Shown: positions 38,552 through 47,742 of the stretch, one piece after another
Position numbering within the stretch: position 1 is the stretch's first letter
Layout of the letters: every line of letters begins with the position of its first letter
Source: Rhodococcus erythropolis NBRC 15567
GTDB taxonomy: Bacteria > Actinomycetota > Actinomycetes > Mycobacteriales > Mycobacteriaceae
Assembly (NCBI RefSeq): GCF_001552595.1
Contig: NZ_BCRM01000004.1
Span: forward strand, 20,745 to 84,744
Length of the DNA stretch: 64,000 nt
Direction of reading: 5' to 3'
The notes under the pieces: generated by a model
What the model saw: the letters and a program-made list of their open reading frames with translations, nothing else
What the model was told of the DNA's origin: nothing
Databases searched by the model: none
Translations under genes and position numbers: made by a program

Positions 38552-39937
38552 CTACTCGCTGACAGCGCTCTCGGCTGCTTCGGCCCACTCACGCCACTGC
38601 TTTGCCTGAGCGAGAGCCTTCTCGGCGTCCTTCGTCTTGCCGGCAGCCTGAGCCTTGGCGGCCTGCTCCTCGAACTGGCTGACCCGCTCCTTGAACTGCG
38701 CGACCCGGGCAAGTGCTTCCGGATCGGTACGACGCCACTCGGCGTCGACGGCGTCGCGCACCTTGGTTTCGATGGCCCGGAGCTTCGCTTCGAGTTCCTG
38801 CATCCGGTCGCGCGGCACCTTGCCGATCGCGTCCCACTTCTCCTGCAGGTCGCGCAGCGCTGCACGAGCGTTCTCGAGTCCGTGTGCCGGATCGATGTTC
38901 GCGTTCGCAGCGAGCAGCTCTTCCTTTGCAACCGCGTTCTGCTCGAATTCGGCGTCGCGCTCGGATGCAGCAGCGTTGCGTGCGGCGAAGAACACGTCCT
39001 GAGCGCCCTTGAAGCGCTTCCACAGGTTGTCGTCGGCCTCGCGCGGTGCGCGGCCGGCAGCCTTCCACTCGCTGAGTAGATCGCGGAATTCTCCAGCGGT
39101 CTGTCCCCATTCAGTGGAGGTCGACAGCTTCTCGGCGCGCTCGACCAGTTCTTCCTTCGTCGAACGGGCGCTCGCACGATCACGATCGAGTTCGGCGAAA
39201 TGCGCTCCACGCCGTCGGTTGAAGGACTCGCGAGCCTTGGAATACCGCTTCCACAGTGCGTCGTCGACCTTGCGGTCGATTCCGCGAATCGTCTTCCACT
39301 CGTCGAGAATCTCGCGCAGTCGATCACCCGCGGTCTTCCACTGGGTCGACTCCGAACCGATCTGTTCGGCCTCGACTGCGAGGGCCTCCTTGCGGGCGGT
39401 GCTCGCGGCGCGGGACTGTTCCTTCTCTTCCTTCGCGTGCGCTGCGGCCTCGTCGGACCCGGCAACGATCACGTCGAGTCGGCGGCCCAAAGCGTCGAGG
39501 TCACCGATCACGGCAGCGGTGGAGAGGGATTCGGACAGAGCGATGGCGGCAGCCTTGGTCTTCTTGGCGTCTCCGGCGCCCGACGTCAGACGAGCCTCGA
39601 GTAGTGAGACCTCGGTCGCGAGGTCGTCGTAGCGACGACCGAAATGGGCGAGGCCCTCGGTGGCGTCGCCGGCCTGCCACGAACCGATCTGGCGTTCACC
39701 GTCAGCGGTCTTCACCCAGGCGGTTCCGTCTTCCTCGACGCGGCCGAACTTGCTCGGGTCGCTGGCCGGCGCGGCGGTGACGGCATGCGAGGCTGCCGGG
39801 CCGGGGCGAGGTGCTCCGGGGCGGGGCGCACCGGGGCGTGGTCCACCAGGTTTGGGAGCACCGGGTTTGGGTGCTGCCGGGCTCGGGCTGGCCGAACTGC
39901 TGTCGGCGCCGGTGGTGGGTTCACTGTTCTCGGTCAT
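38552..39937 (-). CDS. DUF349 coiled-coil protein
   Basis: A 461-residue protein with several DUF349 repeats, recognisable as [41 protein letters not shown] and the later [35 protein letters not shown]. Most of the protein is helical. Near the N-terminus a proline-rich stretch has five pentapeptides of the type P(K/R)PGA (about residues 23-47), a 15-bp DNA repeat. The mycobacterial counterpart is Rv2731; the molecular role is unknown. GAGGA precedes ATG 39937. Confidence 0.85.
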   Translation of the reverse strand: MTENSEPTTGADSSSASPSPAAPKPGAPKPGGPRPGAPRPGAPRPGPAASHAVTAAPASDPSKFGRVEEDGTAWVKTADGERQIGSWQAGDATEGLAHFGRRYDDLATEVSLLEARLTSGAGDAKKTKAAAIALSESLSTAAVIGDLDALGRRLDVIVAGSDEAAAHAKEEKEQSRAASTARKEALAVEAEQIGSESTQWKTAGDRLREILDEWKTIRGIDRKVDDALWKRYSKARESFNRRRGAHFAELDRDRASARSTKEELVERAEKLSTSTEWGQTAGEFRDLLSEWKAAGRAPREADDNLWKRFKGAQDVFFAARNAAASERDAEFEQNAVAKEELLAANANIDPAHGLENARAALRDLQEKWDAIGKVPRDRMQELEAKLRAIETKVRDAVDAEWRRTDPEALARVAQFKERVSQFEEQAAKAQAAGKTKDAEKALAQAKQWREWAEAAESAVSE

Positions 39938-40063
39938 CGGTCCTCGTCTCTGCCGCGCGTCACGGCTGCCTGATCGCATTCCTGGTTCCATTGAACCCGG
40001 TACTCACGTTCTCCGACTATTGAATCAGGTAAGAGGGTGTGAGGTCGCCACCTCGGGGTCGAC

Positions 40064-40076
40064 TAGCGTGGCAACT
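40064..40076 (+). promoter_or_regulatory. Leaderless promoter of the Rv2728c-like gene
   Basis: TAGCGT (40064-40069), seven bases, then GTG 40077. Confidence 0.6.
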
Positions 40077-40835
40077 GTGTTGACTTCCGCTGTTCTCGTC
40101 CCCTCGGCGCCGTTACTCGTGCCGGAATTGTCCGGTGATTCGGCCGAGTCTGCTCAGGTGCGCGCCGCGGCGACGGCCGCCGTGCGCCGGCTCTCTCACG
40201 AGGCGGTTCACTGGGTGGGCGTCGGTGTCGGCCCCGAGAATGCAGAACCCGAGAATGCAGGCGAACTCTGGCGATCGGGCGTCGGACGTGGGCAGATCGG
40301 TACTTTCGCGGGATTCGGCGCCGATGTCCGGACGTCCCTGGACGCGGATGCGGCAGGTGAACCGCTGCCATCTCTCGAACTGTGCGCCCTTGTTGCCGGC
40401 TGGCTGCGTGCCCGAGCGGACGTGGAGATCACCGTCGACATGCACGTCGTCAGTGCAAAGGCGTCGGTGAATGAATGTCGTGAATTCGGGCAGCAGCTGC
40501 GCAAGCAACTCGACAGCGACAACCGACCGCAAGGGCTTCTGATCGTGGCTGACGGTGCGTCCACGCTGACGGCAAAGGCGCCCGGAAGCTTCGACGAGCG
40601 CGCCGCTGGCGTGCAATCAGCCATCGACGATGCCCTGACCGCCGGTGACCCGGAGGCGCTTCTTGCTCTCGATCCGCAGCTCTGCCGGAGTGTCGGAGCC
40701 CAGGGGCGTGCGGCGTGGCAGGTCCTGGCCGGTGTCTTCATGGACTCGTCTCGGTCAACCACGACACGTTCGGTGGTCGACTACAGCGACGCGCCGTTCG
40801 GCGTCGCTTACCACGTCGGGACGTGGCGGCCGTGA
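40077..40835 (+). CDS. Conserved protein upstream of miaA (Rv2728c-like)
   Basis: A 252-residue protein starting (GTG) [19 protein letters not shown]. The N-terminal pattern and overall fold hints recall class III extradiol dioxygenase/MEMO-like proteins, but I cannot identify the metal ligands, so function is left open. Residues [11 protein letters not shown] come from a 15-bp duplication (40233-40261). The stop overlaps the miaA start codon (GTGA), so the two are coupled. Confidence 0.75.
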   Translation: MLTSAVLVPSAPLLVPELSGDSAESAQVRAAATAAVRRLSHEAVHWVGVGVGPENAEPENAGELWRSGVGRGQIGTFAGFGADVRTSLDADAAGEPLPSLELCALVAGWLRARADVEITVDMHVVSAKASVNECREFGQQLRKQLDSDNRPQGLLIVADGASTLTAKAPGSFDERAAGVQSAIDDALTAGDPEALLALDPQLCRSVGAQGRAAWQVLAGVFMDSSRSTTTRSVVDYSDAPFGVAYHVGTWRP

Positions 40836-41758
40836 ACGTCCCTGAAGAACTTCGCCCGATCGCAGTTGTCGGTCCGACCGCGTCGGGAAAGTCCGATCTC
40901 GCGTTGGCACTGGCCGAAGAATTCGGCGGTGAGATCATCAACATCGACGCGATGCAGCTCTATCGCGGCATGGATATCGGGACCGCCAAACTGACGCCGG
41001 CCGAGCGTCGCGGGATTCCACATCACCTGCTCGACGTTCTCGACGTGAAGGAGACCGCCACCGTCGCGCGTTATCAAAGCGACGCGATCGCGATCGCCGA
41101 GAATCTGATCGCGGAGGGCAAGGTTCCGGTGATCGTCGGCGGATCCATGATGTACGTCCAGTCCCTACTCGACGAATGGTCCTTTCCGGCAACGGATCCC
41201 GAAGTTCGCGCGAAGTGGGAGGCAGTGCTGGCCGACGGTGGGGTCGGTGCGGTGCATACGGCGCTTGTTGCTGCTGATCCGGTAGCGGCGGCGTCGATAC
41301 TGCCGACGGACGGCCGGCGGATGGTTCGGGCGCTCGAGGTCGTCGAGCTGACAGGTCTGCCGTTCGCGGCCTCAGCTCCGCAGATCGGTGACCCTCGTTG
41401 GGGAACCCGCATTCTCGGCGTGGATCGGGATACGGAAGAACTCGACGCCCGGATTCGGTTGCGAACCGAGCTGATGTTTTCAGGCGGACTTGTCGACGAA
41501 GTCGCCGTACTCGTCGAGCAAGGATTGCGTGAGGGCGTCACAGCGCCGCGAGCCATCGGCTACGCACAGGTGCTCGCACATTTCGACGGTGAATACGATT
41601 TGGCCGAAGCACTCGAACGGACGTTCATCGGGACGCGGCGCTACGTTCGCCGCCAACGATCATGGTTCCGTCGTGACGCACGCGTGCACTGGCTCGACGG
41701 TGCCGATCCGGAGCTGGCTCGCTCGGCCTTCGCTGCCCTTGCAGATCGCGGCCTGTAA
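40832..41758 (+). CDS. miaA: tRNA dimethylallyltransferase
   Basis: Adds the dimethylallyl group to A37 of UNN-decoding tRNAs, the step before MiaB. The 308 residues have P-loop [12 protein letters not shown], the substrate motifs [18 protein letters not shown] and [12 protein letters not shown], and the C-terminal [16 protein letters not shown] 40832 overlaps the previous stop; the frame upstream to 40715 is a shadow. Confidence 0.95.
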   Translation: MNVPEELRPIAVVGPTASGKSDLALALAEEFGGEIINIDAMQLYRGMDIGTAKLTPAERRGIPHHLLDVLDVKETATVARYQSDAIAIAENLIAEGKVPVIVGGSMMYVQSLLDEWSFPATDPEVRAKWEAVLADGGVGAVHTALVAADPVAAASILPTDGRRMVRALEVVELTGLPFAASAPQIGDPRWGTRILGVDRDTEELDARIRLRTELMFSGGLVDEVAVLVEQGLREGVTAPRAIGYAQVLAHFDGEYDLAEALERTFIGTRRYVRRQRSWFRRDARVHWLDGADPELARSAFAALADRGL

Positions 41759-41842
41759 CACGATCGTGCCGATCAGCTATCTTACAGTTAGCTCTTTCGC
41801 GATCCATTCGTTTCGCGATCGACGGACTGGAGGACAACGAAC

Positions 41843-42514
41843 ATGGCGCAGACCGGGACACACGCGCGACCGAGAGGCCGACGCGCGGGTCGGCTGCCGC
41901 TTCTCCTACTGCTCGTCACATTTCTCGCGGTCGGCGGGGTGCTCGTCTATTTTGCGGTGAGTGCGGCCGGGAAGCCCATCAGCGCACCTGTTCCCGAAGC
42001 ACCCTTCGACGTGGGAGCTCCAACCGATCCAGGGGCGAGTTGGGCGCCTGCGCCAACGGATCTGCCGCCGAACACGCTTGCGATTCCCGATCTGGATGTG
42101 CGAGCCGACATCGTGACCAGTGGGTTCGGCGCCAACCGCGGAATGATCCTTCCGCATCCTGACAAGGTTTCGCATTTCACCAACGGCGTGCAGTTCGGAT
42201 CTTCGGAGGGCACCAATCTTGTTGCCGGCCACGTCGACGACGGTGATCGCACGCACGGCGCCTTGTGGGCGCTGCACCAGATGAAGCCCGGAACACCGAT
42301 CTACGTGAGCGACGACACCGGAACGATGTTCACCTATCACGCAGCGAGCCTGAAGCTGTACGAAAAGGTGGCTTTGCCGGCCGAGTTCTTTTCCGAAACG
42401 GGTGCGCCCAGGCTGGTCCTCGTGACCTGCGGCGGCGCAACCGTGCCCGACCCCTCGTTGCCGTCCGGATTCACGTACGAACAGAACGTCGTGGTCACCG
42501 CGTCACCTGCGTGA
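41843..42514 (+). CDS. Sortase-like protein (class F type) lacking the canonical arginine
   Basis: A 223-residue membrane-anchored protein: basic N-terminus, one signal-anchor helix (about 18-40), a Pro/Ala linker, then a sortase beta-barrel with H130 ([10 protein letters not shown]) and C196 (LVLVTCGG). In sortases a catalytic arginine normally follows the cysteine on the last strands. Here no arginine occurs after C196 (the tail is [19 protein letters not shown]...). It may be inactive, or may use another residue. GGAGG precedes ATG. No LPXTG substrate is visible next to it. Confidence 0.83.
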   Translation: MAQTGTHARPRGRRAGRLPLLLLLVTFLAVGGVLVYFAVSAAGKPISAPVPEAPFDVGAPTDPGASWAPAPTDLPPNTLAIPDLDVRADIVTSGFGANRGMILPHPDKVSHFTNGVQFGSSEGTNLVAGHVDDGDRTHGALWALHQMKPGTPIYVSDDTGTMFTYHAASLKLYEKVALPAEFFSETGAPRLVLVTCGGATVPDPSLPSGFTYEQNVVVTASPA

Positions 42515-42533
42515 GTCGGTCGGTAGGTCCGGA

Positions 42534-42546
42534 TAGGATGGCGACC
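42534..42546 (+). promoter_or_regulatory. Leaderless promoter of dapF
   Basis: TAGGAT (42534-42539), seven bases, then ATG 42547. This selects the second of two in-frame ATGs (42538, 42547). Confidence 0.65.
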
Positions 42547-43416
42547 ATGGATTTCAGTAAGGGCCACGGCACGCAGAACGACTTCGTTGTTCTCCCTGAC
42601 CTCGACGTTCGGGTCGATCTCGAGCCGGCGCGAGTTTCAGCGTTGTGTGATCGTCAGCGTGGCCTCGGCGCCGACGGCATCCTTCGTGTCGCCCGGGCAG
42701 GCGCACTTGCGGACGCGGGCGTGCTCGGTGCGCTGCCCGACGGCGTCGCTGCCGAAGACTGGTTCATGGACTACCGCAACAGCGACGGCTCCATCGCGGA
42801 GATGTGCGGAAACGGAGTTCGCGTATTCGCCCACTATCTCAAGGCCTCGGGCTTGGAGAGCAAGGACGAGTTCGTGGTCGGCAGTCGTGCCGGAGCGCGT
42901 CCGGTCGTGGTGCACGGCTACGACGCCACACATGGTGACGTGACCGTGGCGATGGGCCCGATCAAGGACCTCGGCACCAGTTCGGCAACAATCGACGGCC
43001 GCGTCTTCGCCGGCGTCGGCATCGACGTCGGTAATCCGCATTTGGCGTGTGTCGACGAGCACGTGACGGCAGAAGTTTTGAGTGCGCTCGATTTGAGTGT
43101 TTCTCCGGGCTTCGATCCGGGGTTCTTCCCGCACGGGGTCAACATCGAGATCGTGACGCCGATCCACGACGGTGGGGTTCACATGCGCGTACACGAGCGT
43201 GGCGTAGGCGAGACTCGTTCCTGCGGAACCGGAACGGTCGCAGCTGCGGCCGCGGCGCTGAAGTTCGACGGCCGCGACGAAGGCTCGGTGCTGGTGCGCG
43301 TGCTCGGCGGCGAAGTGCAGGTCACCGTCGAAGGCGGCGAAGGGTCGTTGCGGGGGCCCTCGGTTCTGGTGGCGAACGGGACGATCAGCGATGCCTGGTG
43401 GCAATCGCTCGTGTGA
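42547..43416 (+). CDS. dapF: Diaminopimelate epimerase
   Basis: Interconverts LL- and meso-diaminopimelate for lysine and peptidoglycan. The 289-residue product has the two active-site cysteines in [16 protein letters not shown] and [12 protein letters not shown]. An ATG three codons upstream overlaps the -10 hexamer and is less likely. Followed by a short intergenic 15-bp repeat and hflX. Confidence 0.95.
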   Translation: MDFSKGHGTQNDFVVLPDLDVRVDLEPARVSALCDRQRGLGADGILRVARAGALADAGVLGALPDGVAAEDWFMDYRNSDGSIAEMCGNGVRVFAHYLKASGLESKDEFVVGSRAGARPVVVHGYDATHGDVTVAMGPIKDLGTSSATIDGRVFAGVGIDVGNPHLACVDEHVTAEVLSALDLSVSPGFDPGFFPHGVNIEIVTPIHDGGVHMRVHERGVGETRSCGTGTVAAAAAALKFDGRDEGSVLVRVLGGEVQVTVEGGEGSLRGPSVLVANGTISDAWWQSLV

Positions 43417-43420
43417 TATC

Positions 43421-43450
43421 GCCCGCGGGAAATACGCCTGCAGGAAATAC
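43421..43450. repeat. 15-bp tandem duplication between dapF and hflX
   Basis: GCCCGCGGGAAATAC (43421-43435) and GCCTGCAGGAAATAC (43436-43450), 13 of 15 identical. Confidence 0.75.
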
Positions 43451-43491
43451 GGATGCACCGTGGCCAGGTTTCGTGGGACCATGGATCTTGT

Positions 43492-44967
43492 ATGACGAAC
43501 ACACATGAAAACGAAGAGTCCACCGCTCACGAGCAGTCCGAGTACGCGCAAGCCGAATACACGGCAGCGTCCGCATCGGGCAACCCGTCGACCGGTGAGA
43601 TGCAACTCGCAGATCGCGGCGCCCTGCGCCGCGTGGCCGGTCTGTCGACCGAGCTCGAGGACGTCACCGAAGTCGAGTACCGCCAGCTTCGACTCGAAAG
43701 AGTTGTCCTGGTCGGCGTCTGGACGCAGGGAACTGCCGAGCAGGCCGAGGCGAGCATGACCGAGCTGGCCGCACTGGCCGAGACGGCCGGCTCCGAGGTC
43801 CTCGAAGGACTGGTTCAGCGCCGCGACAAACCCGACGCTGCCACCTACATCGGTTCCGGCAAGGCTCAGGAACTGCGCGAAGTAGTCCTGGCGACCGGCG
43901 CCGACACCGTCGTCTGCGACGGTGAGCTGACGCCGGCGCAGCTCACGGCGCTGGAGAAGATCGTCAAGGTCAAGGTCATCGACCGGACGGCTCTGATTCT
44001 CGACATCTTTGCTCAGCACGCCACGTCTCGTGAGGGTAAAGCCCAGGTGGCTTTCGCTCAGATGGAGTACATGCTCCCGCGTCTGCGTGGTTGGGGCGAG
44101 TCGATGTCGCGCCAGGCCGGTGGCCGTGCCGGCAGTAACGGAGGTGTGGGCCTGCGTGGTCCCGGTGAGACGAAAATCGAGACGGACCGTCGCCGTATTC
44201 GTGAGCGCATGGCAAAACTGCGCCGCGAGATCAAGGGCATGAAGGCCGCTCGCGACACCAAGCGGACCCGTCGACTGCAGAGTGACATCCCGTCGATCGC
44301 CATCGTCGGATACACCAACGCGGGCAAATCGAGTCTGCTCAATTCGCTCACCGGATCCGGTGTGCTCGTGGAGAACGCGTTGTTCGCCACCTTGGACCCG
44401 ACAACTCGCCGCGCCGCACTCGACGACGGCCGCGAGTACGTACTCACCGACACGGTCGGCTTCGTGCGACACCTTCCGACTCAGTTGGTCGAGGCATTCC
44501 GCTCGACTCTCGAGGAAGTGACCGACGCGGATCTGCTTCTGCACGTCGTCGACGGTTCGGATCCGTTGCCGACAGAACAGATCAAGGCTGTGCGGGAAGT
44601 CGTCACCGATGTTCTGCGCGAGACGGATTCGAAGGCTCCGCCGGAGTTGATCGTGGTCAACAAGATCGACGCGGCAGATCCGGTTACCTTGACGCAACTA
44701 CGTGGTCTGCTGCCTGGTGCCGTGTTCGTCTCGGCGCGGACCGGTGAAGGAATCGCTGAACTACGAGCACATCTCAGCGAGGTGCTGGTTCGGCCGGAGG
44801 TCGAGGTCGACGTGCTGGTGCCGTACACGCGCGGTGATCTGATGGCTCGAATCCACTCGGACGGAACGATTTTGGAATCGACTCACGAAGAGGCGGGAAC
44901 GCGGGTGCACGCACGCGTGCCACAGATGTTGGCCTCGGCATTGGTGGAGTACGCACCTAGTGCGTAG
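43492..44967 (+). CDS. hflX: Ribosome-associated GTPase HflX
   Basis: Splits or rescues stalled ribosomes under stress. The 491 residues have an acidic N-terminal 50, the HflX domain (TYIGSGKAQELRE, GRAGSNGGVGLRGPGETKIETDRR), and a GTPase domain with G1 GYTNAGKSSLL, G3 DTVGF and G4 NKID. The C-terminal domain ends LVEYAPSA. ATG 43492 is chosen; the upstream frame to 43453 is not family-like. The last 8 bases overlap the next gene. Confidence 0.95.
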   Translation: MTNTHENEESTAHEQSEYAQAEYTAASASGNPSTGEMQLADRGALRRVAGLSTELEDVTEVEYRQLRLERVVLVGVWTQGTAEQAEASMTELAALAETAGSEVLEGLVQRRDKPDAATYIGSGKAQELREVVLATGADTVVCDGELTPAQLTALEKIVKVKVIDRTALILDIFAQHATSREGKAQVAFAQMEYMLPRLRGWGESMSRQAGGRAGSNGGVGLRGPGETKIETDRRRIRERMAKLRREIKGMKAARDTKRTRRLQSDIPSIAIVGYTNAGKSSLLNSLTGSGVLVENALFATLDPTTRRAALDDGREYVLTDTVGFVRHLPTQLVEAFRSTLEEVTDADLLLHVVDGSDPLPTEQIKAVREVVTDVLRETDSKAPPELIVVNKIDAADPVTLTQLRGLLPGAVFVSARTGEGIAELRAHLSEVLVRPEVEVDVLVPYTRGDLMARIHSDGTILESTHEEAGTRVHARVPQMLASALVEYAPSA

Positions 44968-45967
44968 TTTCGGGGTCGTGGTCGCGGTGCTTGCTGCGAC
45001 TACGGCAACCGCACTGCTTCCCGGAGCGCTCGCACAGGCGTCGTCGTTCGAGCCGAGCGAGTTCGCCCCACTCTGTACACCTACCGATCCTGCGCTCCAG
45101 GAGTTGTCGGGGATGGTCGTCGTCGACGATCGGATCTACGCGATGGGTGACGGCGGCAGTGACGACTTCGTATTCGAAATGGACCTGAACTGTGTTGTCC
45201 AGAAACAGATTCCGGTTCCGATCGATCCATACGACGTCGAAGATCTTGCGGTGAGTGGTCGAACGCTCGTTCTGTCGGATACCGGCGACAACCTCCGAAC
45301 CCGCGACACGGTGGCGTTCATCACGATGGACCTCGATTCCGGTGACGGTACGTTGCACCGCCTCACGTACCCGGACGGCGCGCACGACACCGAATCGATT
45401 CTGCTCGACCCTGATGGCCATGTGTTTGTCGTGACCAAGGAATTGTTCGGCTCCAGCAGTGTCTACACACCCGTCGGGGATCAGAAACTGAGTGACTTGG
45501 CGCAACCCGGCCCGACGCCGCTCGAGCGCGTCGGAGCCGTATCTCTCGGACCGGAGAAGCCCGTGTCGGTGATGTTCACCGGGGGAGCGGTGTCGTCGGA
45601 CGGTTCGGCGATCGCGCTTCGGAGTTACTCCGATCTGTACCTGTACGAGGTCGTGGACGGCGGAATCGGCGCGACGCTCACTGATACCGAACCGTTGCGG
45701 ATCCCGCTCCCGACGGAGCCTCAGGGCGAGGCTGTGGCGTTCAACGACGCGGGCGATGTTCTGATCGGATCGGAATCTGCGGGTGGAGCTTTGCCGCCGG
45801 TTCACGTGATGCGCGCGCTCGTGGAAGCGACCGAATCGACGGCAGTCTCGTCTGGCGATTCGGTCGGCGTCGGGGTCGATCCATGGACATTCGTGTGGGC
45901 CGGATTGGTCGCGGCAGGATGCGCGCTCGGAGGTGTGGCGTTCGTGAGATCTCGACGACGCCGCTGA
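44960..45967 (+). CDS. Secreted propeller-like protein with C-terminal membrane anchor (Rv2721c-like)
   Basis: A 335-residue exported protein with a signal peptide (VVVAVLAATTATALLPGALAQA), an extracellular domain of repeated beta segments containing SGMVVVDDRIYAMGDGG, DTGDN and DTESILLDPDG (propeller-like), and a C-terminal helix followed by RSRRRR. The tail looks like a cell-wall sorting signal without an LPXTG motif, so it is probably membrane-anchored. GTG 44960 lies inside the hflX end, giving coupling. Confidence 0.72.
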   Translation: MRSFGVVVAVLAATTATALLPGALAQASSFEPSEFAPLCTPTDPALQELSGMVVVDDRIYAMGDGGSDDFVFEMDLNCVVQKQIPVPIDPYDVEDLAVSGRTLVLSDTGDNLRTRDTVAFITMDLDSGDGTLHRLTYPDGAHDTESILLDPDGHVFVVTKELFGSSSVYTPVGDQKLSDLAQPGPTPLERVGAVSLGPEKPVSVMFTGGAVSSDGSAIALRSYSDLYLYEVVDGGIGATLTDTEPLRIPLPTEPQGEAVAFNDAGDVLIGSESAGGALPPVHVMRALVEATESTAVSSGDSVGVGVDPWTFVWAGLVAAGCALGGVAFVRSRRRR

Positions 45968-46022
45968 TTCCCACCAATTCCACGAATTCGCAGACTGCCG
46001 GTAGATGTGGATACTGGAACGA

Positions 46023-47348
46023 ATGCACGGGCATCAACTCCTGACGCGGCTCTCGCGTATGTCACTCGAGCACGGACACATCACCGCAGCGCTGCTCGTT
46101 GGTTCCGTCCTCGTCGGCGTCGGCGCGCTGCTTTTGCTTCGTTGGTTGCCGCGTCGGGCCGTGCTTGTCGCACTGGGCTTGTCAGTGGTCGGGTCCGCCG
46201 GCGGCGCGATGTTCGTGTGGCTCAGTTATCGACCGTTGCCCGCGCAGCTACCCCTGTCGAGTTTTGTGTGGATAGCGTTGGCGATATTCGGAGTCATCGG
46301 CGCGGCGCTTGTTCTCCTTCGGCGTCCAGGACTGGCCCGCGGCCTTTCGGTGACGGTGTTGGCCGGTCTGGCCGCGATCGTCGCGGTGGGTCAGGTCAAT
46401 GCCCAGACCGGCACTTACCCCACGCTCGGATCACTGGTCGGGCACTGGCCGGTCGGCTCGGTCGAGCACGTTGCTTTCGATTCGCTCCCCGGGGCCGAAC
46501 CTTGGCTACAGCGGGGACTTCCCACCGAAACTCATTGGGAGGTTCCGGTGCGGATGCCGAGCAACGGCGTCGTGACGGAAGCGTCGATTCCGGGAAACAT
46601 CTCGGGTTTCGACGCGAGGCCGGCGACGTTGTATCTCCCGCCGGCCTATCTTGCCGATCCACGTGCGGAGTTGCCCGTCCTGGTGTTGGTGGCGGGTGAG
46701 CCCGGCAGCCCCAGTGACTGGCTGGACAGTGGCCGTCTCGCGACCACAGTCGACGCCTATGCATCGAGGCATTCCGGGCTTGCTCCCGTGGTGGTGGTGC
46801 CCGACGCGTTGGGGGACTACGACGCCAACCCCGGCTGCATGGATTCGGCGCTCGGCAACGTCGCGACGTATCTGGACCAGGACGTCCCGAACTGGATCGA
46901 ATCGAACCTTCAAGTGAATCCGGACGCTGCGCAATGGGCTATCGGTGGGTTTTCGTACGGCGGGACATGCGCGATCGAAATGGCCGTGAACTTCCCGGAC
47001 CGATACCCGTCGTTCCTGGACTTCTCCGGCCAGGACGAACCGTCGACCGGTGACCACGAGGACACTGTGGCTGCGATGTTCAACGGCGACGAAGACGCTT
47101 TCGACGCGGTCAACGCCCGAGACCTGATGGCGCAGAATCGGTATCCGCAGTTGTCTGGTGTATTTGTCGCGGGTGAAGACGACGACATCTACCGCCCTCA
47201 GCAGGAGATCATGTTCGAGGCCGCGCGCGCCGCCGACATGAACGTGGACTACTACACCCTTCCCGGCGGGCACTCGGGTGATGTGTGGGGCACTGCTCTG
47301 GAACTCGAAATGGACTGGCTGGGCCGGACACTCGCACTGACTCCGTGA
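46023..47348 (+). CDS. Membrane-anchored alpha/beta-hydrolase (esterase D/mycolyltransferase-like)
   Basis: A 441-residue protein with about four N-terminal membrane helices (to about residue 125) and an external alpha/beta-hydrolase domain. The nucleophile elbow is GGFSYGGTC (S near residue 309), acidic residues are in VAGEDDDIY, and the histidine is in LPGGHSGDVW. The shape resembles antigen-85/esterase D family enzymes of mycolate-containing bacteria, so a cell-envelope ester is a plausible substrate. ATG 46023 follows GATACT by seven bases; ATG 46005 is the other candidate. Confidence 0.78.
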   Translation: MHGHQLLTRLSRMSLEHGHITAALLVGSVLVGVGALLLLRWLPRRAVLVALGLSVVGSAGGAMFVWLSYRPLPAQLPLSSFVWIALAIFGVIGAALVLLRRPGLARGLSVTVLAGLAAIVAVGQVNAQTGTYPTLGSLVGHWPVGSVEHVAFDSLPGAEPWLQRGLPTETHWEVPVRMPSNGVVTEASIPGNISGFDARPATLYLPPAYLADPRAELPVLVLVAGEPGSPSDWLDSGRLATTVDAYASRHSGLAPVVVVPDALGDYDANPGCMDSALGNVATYLDQDVPNWIESNLQVNPDAAQWAIGGFSYGGTCAIEMAVNFPDRYPSFLDFSGQDEPSTGDHEDTVAAMFNGDEDAFDAVNARDLMAQNRYPQLSGVFVAGEDDDIYRPQQEIMFEAARAADMNVDYYTLPGGHSGDVWGTALELEMDWLGRTLALTP

Positions 47349-47361
47349 GAGTGTCCGGCCC
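47321..47361. terminator. Terminator overlapping the esterase stop codon
   Basis: Thirteen-base arms GGGCCGGACACTC (47321-47333) and GAGTGTCCGGCCC (47349-47361). The loop contains the TGA stop of the esterase gene (47346-47348). It separates that gene from converging ptsH. Confidence 0.75.
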
Positions 47362-47387
47362 GCTACACAGCACCGACTGACATCAGG

Positions 47388-47645
47388 TCAGGCGTCGAGA
47401 TCAGCGGCTACCAGTTCGGCGACCTTGGCGAGTGCGTCGGCGTCGTCGGACTCGATGGTGACTTCGGTGTCCTTGGCGGCTCCGAGCGTCATGATCATCA
47501 GTGCCGAACCTGCATCCACCGGTTCGCCGTCGGCGACTGCGAGGGTGACCGTGGCGCCGGAGGCTCCGACTGCTTCGGCGATGAGAGCGGCGGGGCGGGC
47601 GTGGAGGCCGACTGCGGAACCGACGGCAACTGTCTTGCTGGGCAT
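47388..47645 (-). CDS. ptsH: Phosphocarrier protein HPr
   Basis: General phosphotransferase carrier between enzyme I and the sugar permeases. It is 85 residues, with the phospho-histidine in VGLHARPAAL (H15-type position) and the regulatory-serine region GSALMIMTLGA. GAGGAG precedes ATG 47645. It is the last gene of the fru cluster, 97 bases after fruA. Confidence 0.95.
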   Translation of the reverse strand: MPSKTVAVGSAVGLHARPAALIAEAVGASGATVTLAVADGEPVDAGSALMIMTLGAAKDTEVTIESDDADALAKVAELVAADLDA

Positions 47646-47742
47646 GGGATCTCCTCGTTGTGAATCTATCGGTGCGGACGTTGTGCGGTCTTTGGGCGGA
47701 TTTGGTGACAACAGTGGTGACTGCAGTGTTGCTTGCTGTCGA

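Noticed and set aside
42637..44697. Long minus-strand open frame (686 codons) across dapF and hflX
   Set aside because: It is antisense to two certain genes, with a composition typical of shadow frames in GC-rich DNA and no recognisable domain.
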